From the NCBI RefSeq assembly GCF_008831545.1, contig NZ_CP044524.1, forward strand, positions 467,769 to 531,768: DNA of 64,000 nucleotides, read 5' to 3'. The position numbers and the translations under genes are program-made. Under the pieces are notes generated by a model, which did no database searches, was not told the origin of the DNA, and saw only the letters and a program-made list of their open reading frames with translations. Origin of the DNA: Halorussus halophilus. GTDB taxonomy: Archaea; Halobacteriota; Halobacteria; Halobacteriales; Haladaptataceae. Shown here piece after piece: positions 60,019-64,000 of the stretch; the first letter of the stretch is position 1, and every line of letters begins with the position of its first letter.

Positions 60019-60179
60019 TGTCGTATAAATAGAGCGAGGAATAATATGCTTTTATCTTTTTAGTAACAGCCTATAAGTCAAATTCCCAACCTATTCTGGC
60101 CACGATTCTGGATTTCTGGCGAGAGTTCTACGCCTGTCCGGTACCGGCCCGCACTCTCACAGAGCGATGCCGAACGTTC

Positions 60180-60185
60180 TTTACG
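60180..60185 (+). promoter_or_regulatory. TATA element of the MoxR gene
   Basis: TTTACG lies 22-27 nt before the ATG at 60207, so transcription should begin at or near that codon and the mRNA is probably leaderless. Confidence 0.5.
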
Positions 60186-60206
60186 CCCCACTGAGACGAC
60201 ACGAAC

Positions 60207-61163
60207 ATGGACCAATCGACGGCGACGAACCACTGCAATCGCGTCCTCGACGCGGTCGGCGACGCAGTCATCGCCGACAGAGACTTCCTCGAAACCGTCC
60301 TCACCGGCGTTCTCGCTCGGGGCCACGTCCTGCTGGAAGACGTGCCCGGCACCGGCAAGACGCTGACCGCCCAGAGCTTCGCCAACGCGCTCGGACTATC
60401 CTTCAAGCGGATTCAGTTCACGCCCGACCTGCTTCCAGCGGACATCACCGGGTCGAACGTCTACAACGAGGGCAGCGGCGACTTCGACTTCTCCCCCGGT
60501 CCCGTCTTCGCAAACGTCGTGCTGGCCGACGAAATCAATCGCGCGCCCCCAAAAACGCAGGCCGCGCTCCTCGAAGCGATGGGCGAAGGGCAGGTCACGG
60601 TGGACGGCGTGACCCACGAGTTGCCCGACCCGTTCTTCGTCATCGCCACGCAGAACCCCGTCGAACAGGAGGGTACCTTCGGGTTGCCGGAAGCCCAGCG
60701 CGACCGCTTCATCGTCAAGACGACGATGGGCTACCCCGACTACGCTGGCGAGCGAAAACTCATCGACCAGCGCGCCAACCGCACCGCGAAGTCCCCCAGC
60801 GTCTCCGCAGTCGTGGACCGCGACGTGGTCGTCTCCCTCCAAAGCGTCCTCGAACACGTTCGCGTGGACGACAAGATTCGAGACTACGTGGTCGAGTTGG
60901 GTCGCGCCACGCGAGAAGACGACCGAATCGACGTCGGCATCTCACCGCGTGGCATCCAACGACTGTTCGAGGCGTCACGTGCCAAGGCAGTCGTCTCCGG
61001 CCGCGAGTACGTCGTCCCCGACGACGTGAAGGGTATCGTCCGGCCGGTGTTCGAGCATCGCCTCGTCCCCACCGACGAGGCCGCCGTCCGCGGCGTCGAA
61101 CTGGGCGACATCGTGGACGACGTGGTCGCAGGCGTGGACGTGCCCGCCGTCGCGTCACCGTAG
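60207..61163 (+). CDS. MoxR-family AAA+ ATPase
   Basis: A 318-residue AAA+ protein. VLLEDVPGTGKTLTAQSFA contains Walker A (about residues 41-53), VVLADEINRAPPKTQAALLEAMGEGQV is Walker B with the MoxR helix-2 insert, and DPFFVIATQNPVEQEGTFGLPEAQRDRFIVK covers sensor 1 and the arginine finger. VGISPRGIQRLFEASRAKA is the lid sensor 2. MoxR ATPases partner with VWA/DUF58 proteins to remodel membrane or metal-protein complexes. It is isolated between the two DUF58 modules, convergent with module B. Confidence 0.94.
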   Translation: MDQSTATNHCNRVLDAVGDAVIADRDFLETVLTGVLARGHVLLEDVPGTGKTLTAQSFANALGLSFKRIQFTPDLLPADITGSNVYNEGSGDFDFSPGPVFANVVLADEINRAPPKTQAALLEAMGEGQVTVDGVTHELPDPFFVIATQNPVEQEGTFGLPEAQRDRFIVKTTMGYPDYAGERKLIDQRANRTAKSPSVSAVVDRDVVVSLQSVLEHVRVDDKIRDYVVELGRATREDDRIDVGISPRGIQRLFEASRAKAVVSGREYVVPDDVKGIVRPVFEHRLVPTDEAAVRGVELGDIVDDVVAGVDVPAVASP

Positions 61164-61186
61164 AAATTTCTCGCTGCTCCCTCGTG

Positions 61187-62872
61187 CTACCTGAGCGCCA
61201 TCACGAGTAACACGATTGCGACGACTGCACCCGGAAGTGCGACCGAGAGTTGCGTCGGCGAGCCACCGCTTCCGGCGAAGTCACCGAGAAGCGTCGCGAG
61301 CACACCAGTCGAGAGTGCCGCGAGTACGCCGACACTCAATACGCCGCCAGCGTGGAGCAGTTCGACCTGCCGAGTGTCGGCGCGACGGCCGATTTCCTTA
61401 CCGAGCGTGACCCCGAACTCGCCCGCGTCCCAGACGAACAGACTGGCGAGCAAGCCGACGAGGAAGACGGCGAGCGGAATCCGGAGCGTCCCGGCGAACG
61501 CGACGGCGACGAACAGTCCGCCGCTCGCTATCGACGGGCCGGAGACGCGGTCCCGGACGAAGCCGAGTCGGAACACCAACCAGAGCGCGAGGACCGCTGT
61601 CGCTGCGACGACGAGGACGCCAGCAGTGATACCGAGGACGATGGCGTGTGAGCCGTAGAACGTCTCGACGTTCGCCGCGAGTCTTCTGAAGTTGCCGGAT
61701 ATCGGGGAACTGAGCCGACCCGCGACGAAGTCTACGAGCGCGTCCAGCACCGGGCCGTGGACTGTGAGGACTGCGGCCACGATGCCGAGTCCGCCGAGAA
61801 ACGGCGCGTAGCCGACCATGACGGTCCGGACGTCGGTCTGCACCGACGAGCGGAGAAGTTTCGTCGCGACGACGGAGACGCCCGCGAGGAGCGCAGTTGT
61901 GAGGAGCACGTATCGAAGCGGGGCCGCACCGGTGATGGCGACGAGCACGTCGTACAGAACTCCGGGAAGCGTCCCGCGAACCACCGCTTCTGGGACCGCA
62001 ATGTCGAGCAGGAAGACGAGCGGCAGGCCGACGAAGCCAGCGGCCGCGAGATTCGAACACGTCTCTTCGAGGCGCTGCCAGACGACCTCGGCCTCCACGT
62101 CTGCAATCGAGCGACCGGCCGTGAGTTCTCGGGTCGGGAGTGCGACGAGTGCGCGCGAGAGAGCCCAGACCGAGACAGTTGCGACGAGCCAGAACGAGAG
62201 GAATCGTGGTTGTGAGGCCGAATCTGTCGCCAAGAACCAGTCAGTCATCCCCGAGACGAACGAGTCCAGCAGGTCGCCGACGGGGCCGCCGAGTCCAGAG
62301 CCGAAGTTGGTGACGAGCGCGTAACCGAGAGTCAACACTGCGAAGCCGATGGGGAGTATTGCGGTGCGACTCACCAGTTGGAAGCCGTCTTCGAGCGACT
62401 CGCGGGTCACGAAGTTCCGCGGGACGGCGGCCGCACCGAAGACGGCCGCAGTCGTGCCGAGCGTGACCATCGCCACGCTCAGGATGCGCAACGTTTGTCC
62501 GACGACGCGCGTCGAAGTCGAGGCCGGGAACGACGAAGCGAACTCCACGAGCAGGACGTAGCCGACGCCCACCGCTGCTGCGGCACCGGCCGGAACCACG
62601 AGCGCGCTCGCGGCGACTGTCGCCGGAACCTGCCAGCGGTCCCACGTGAGCAACCAGCAGACGCCAGCGAAGCAGAGCGCACCCGCGACGCTGGCGGCCA
62701 GTCCTTTGACGACGGTGACACCGAGCGTAACTGCCAAGAGGCCGACCGTACAGAGCGTCGCCAGCAGTGCTAGCGCGGTACTCGCGCGAGTCGCTTCCCA
62801 GTTTGTGGCTGGTGGCTGTCCGTCCGTCGTGGTCCCCTGCCGGTCGTCGGGGTCGGTAGTTTCGAGCGTCAT
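61187..62872 (-). CDS. DUF7519-like polytopic membrane protein (module B)
   Basis: From ATG 62872 the protein has 561 residues and about thirteen hydrophobic helices. Segments such as VEAEVVWQRLEETCSNLAAAGFVGLPLVFLLDIAVPEAVVRG and GSHAIVLGITAGVLVVAATAVLALW are unusual. It is the companion of the DUF58 gene upstream, with a 4-bp ATGA overlap (62869-62872). It stands as paralogue of the 55604 protein by position and layout; sequence likeness is weak to the eye. It is probably part of the same envelope function. Confidence 0.65.
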   Translation of the reverse strand: MTLETTDPDDRQGTTTDGQPPATNWEATRASTALALLATLCTVGLLAVTLGVTVVKGLAASVAGALCFAGVCWLLTWDRWQVPATVAASALVVPAGAAAAVGVGYVLLVEFASSFPASTSTRVVGQTLRILSVAMVTLGTTAAVFGAAAVPRNFVTRESLEDGFQLVSRTAILPIGFAVLTLGYALVTNFGSGLGGPVGDLLDSFVSGMTDWFLATDSASQPRFLSFWLVATVSVWALSRALVALPTRELTAGRSIADVEAEVVWQRLEETCSNLAAAGFVGLPLVFLLDIAVPEAVVRGTLPGVLYDVLVAITGAAPLRYVLLTTALLAGVSVVATKLLRSSVQTDVRTVMVGYAPFLGGLGIVAAVLTVHGPVLDALVDFVAGRLSSPISGNFRRLAANVETFYGSHAIVLGITAGVLVVAATAVLALWLVFRLGFVRDRVSGPSIASGGLFVAVAFAGTLRIPLAVFLVGLLASLFVWDAGEFGVTLGKEIGRRADTRQVELLHAGGVLSVGVLAALSTGVLATLLGDFAGSGGSPTQLSVALPGAVVAIVLLVMALR

Positions 62873-64000
62873 TGATTCGAGAGTAGCGTGCGCAGCGAGC
62901 GGTCGAGTGCCAGTCCGAGCGGGTCCTCTACGTCCCAGTCCACGGTCGTCGCCCCCGCTAACTCGGCGTCCCAGAGCCGCAGGTCGCGGTGGACCGCGGC
63001 GACGGTCTGGCCGGGCGACCCCTCGCGCGCGACGGCGGGCGAAAGGACGAGCAGGTCGTGGTTGCGAGTAGCCAGCGAGCGCGCGAACGACACGGGCCAC
63101 TCGTCGAGCAACGGCGAGACGAGGACGACGTGGGCGTCTTTCGGCAGGCGCGCGAGCAGTGCTTCGGTCGTCTCGTCCGAAACTTCGGTTCCACCGTCGG
63201 GAGTCGCGACCGGACTGTCGGCCGCGGTGGTCTCGCCCGCGGGCTCGGTCGTTTCCGCCGCCGAGTCACGCACGGCGTCGAACAGCAGTCTGGCGTTCAC
63301 CGCGGTGCCGGTCTCGCCCTCCGGCGCGACCCACGGCAGGCCGTCGGCACCGACGACTTCGTCGTCGCCGACGCCGAGGGCGGTCAGGCCGGTGGCGACG
63401 TTCGCGCCGACGAGCGCCTCGTAGAGACGTTCGGCGGCGTACGTCGAGAGTTCCGCGCCGTCGGGGTAGCCCGGTTTCGGGACGACTCGCGTAACCGGCC
63501 GAACGTCCACGACGACCACGGCTTGTGTGGCGCGCTCCTCGTGGAACTGCACGGTCGTCAGTTTCCCCGTCTTGGCGTACCGACGCCAGTCGAGGCGGGC
63601 GATTGGGTCGCCCGGTTGATACTCCCGCGTCGAGTGGAACTGGACGCCCTCGCCACCGCTCTCGGTCGGTCGCGTGCCGACGCGGAAGTGCGAAGCACGC
63701 TCGACGGGAGCGTCGGTGACGGCCTGCGAACAGGACAGCGTCGTCTCGCCGGTTGGTTCGACCGTCGGGGTGTGTCTGCGCGTCCCCGTCAGCGTCCGGA
63801 GTCTGACAACCGGGTCCGAGAACTCGTGGTCGCCGCGCTTGGCCGCGACTTCGTAGGTCAGCGTGCGCGTCTCGCCGGAGCGGAGCGCGAAGGCACCGCG
63901 CGGTGAGCCATCGACCACGCGCAGTTCGTCGGGGACGCCGTCGATTACTCGGAAGTCGAACAGCGTGCGGTCGCCCGTGTTCTCGACTTCGAGCGTCACC
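62869..64000 (-). CDS. DUF58-domain protein (module B), 5' end outside window
   Basis: The last 376-plus residues are visible. The CARDB-like part (TLFDFRVIDGVPDELRVVDGSPRGAFALRSGETRTLTYEVAAKRGDHEF) and the DUF58 core (GGEGVQFHSTREYQPGDPIARLDWRRYAKTGKLTTVQFHEERATQAVVVVDVRPVTRV) match the 54180 protein block for block. As there, the VWA-like metal site is DVRPV rather than DxSxS. The start and any membrane helices lie beyond the window. It is the first known gene of a minus-strand pair with the DUF7519-like gene. Confidence 0.88.
   Translation of the reverse strand, partial: VTLEVENTGDRTLFDFRVIDGVPDELRVVDGSPRGAFALRSGETRTLTYEVAAKRGDHEFSDPVVRLRTLTGTRRHTPTVEPTGETTLSCSQAVTDAPVERASHFRVGTRPTESGGEGVQFHSTREYQPGDPIARLDWRRYAKTGKLTTVQFHEERATQAVVVVDVRPVTRVVPKPGYPDGAELSTYAAERLYEALVGANVATGLTALGVGDDEVVGADGLPWVAPEGETGTAVNARLLFDAVRDSAAETTEPAGETTAADSPVATPDGGTEVSDETTEALLARLPKDAHVVLVSPLLDEWPVSFARSLATRNHDLLVLSPAVAREGSPGQTVAAVHRDLRLWDAELAGATTVDWDVEDPLGLALDRSLRTLLSNQ

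Noticed and set aside
62873..63100. N-terminal extension of the module B DUF7519-like protein
   Set aside because: It is Arg/Pro-rich and lies within the DUF58 coding region. ATG 62872 gives the 4-bp overlap typical of the modules.
1..64000. CRISPR array, insertion sequence or rRNA
   Set aside because: I saw no regularly spaced repeats, transposase family or conserved rRNA segment.

Overview
The window looks like chromosomal DNA from a halophilic archaeon (class Halobacteria). GC content is high and the proteins are strongly acidic. Many families are haloarchaeal or nearly so: CetZ, TFB, halocyanin, a HalOD1 output domain, bacterio-opsin-activator type HTH, DUF7344/7521/7519-type proteins and Tat lipoproteins. 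Several genes appear leaderless, with a TATA element about 25-30 nt before the start codon. I cannot name the genus; a Halorussus/Haladaptatus-like organism is only a guess. I see no rRNA, tRNA, CRISPR array or intact insertion sequence. About 70 protein genes are called.

Layout. 1-9.5 kb: the 5' part of a Gfo/Idh/MocA oxidoreductase, a secreted FG-GAP propeller, a proteasome-fold protein, a Rdx/SelW-like protein, a CetZ tubulin, a GT-C membrane protein, an orphan MacB-type permease, an aldehyde dehydrogenase and a DUF6884 protein. 9.6-17 kb: a receiver-PAS histidine kinase, a ThDP enzyme of the acetolactate synthase family, HflX, several small proteins (zinc ribbon, thiamine-binding fold, HalOD1, KTSC) and an HtpX-like protease. 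17-23 kb: an iron/siderophore uptake locus. A FepC-like ATPase is on the plus strand, followed by a UbiB/ABC1 kinase. The binding protein, FecCD permease and a thioredoxin-reductase-like flavoprotein form a minus-strand operon. Both transport units begin at a DtxR-type TTAGG-N4-CCTAA operator.

23-35 kb: an arylsulfotransferase-like propeller, a phosphoribosyltransferase, a TFB factor with an inverted repeat at its predicted start site, a DJ-1/PfpI protein, a DUF2267-DUF211-VIT1-DUF2270 group, a CoA-disulfide-reductase-like enzyme, UspA, an MFS exporter and an HTH-10 regulator. 35-40 kb: a stand-alone NuoH paralogue and a second iron-related group (Tp34-like lipoprotein and Dyp-peroxidase-like Tat protein), with small or decayed genes between them. 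40-49 kb: Nudix, AIM24, an HTH/membrane-protein pair, SpoOM, lipoproteins, a FilR1-like regulator, an orphan peptide-type binding protein, a pilin and a DUF7344 protein.

49-51 kb: a two-domain multicopper oxidase and a membrane halocyanin, divergent from an HTH/DUF7521 pair. Two matching inverted repeats lie 20 bp apart between them. 51-64 kb: a second HtpX-like protease and a large cell-envelope region. It holds one module of DUF4129-like, DUF7269, DUF58 and DUF7519 genes with 4-nt overlaps, then a NosD-like beta-helix protein, a PAS histidine kinase and a MoxR ATPase. A second, convergent DUF7519-DUF58 pair runs off the right edge. The best candidates for under-described biology are this duplicated MoxR/DUF58 envelope region, the operator pair at the copper-oxidase locus, and the iron regulon with its built-in flavoprotein.
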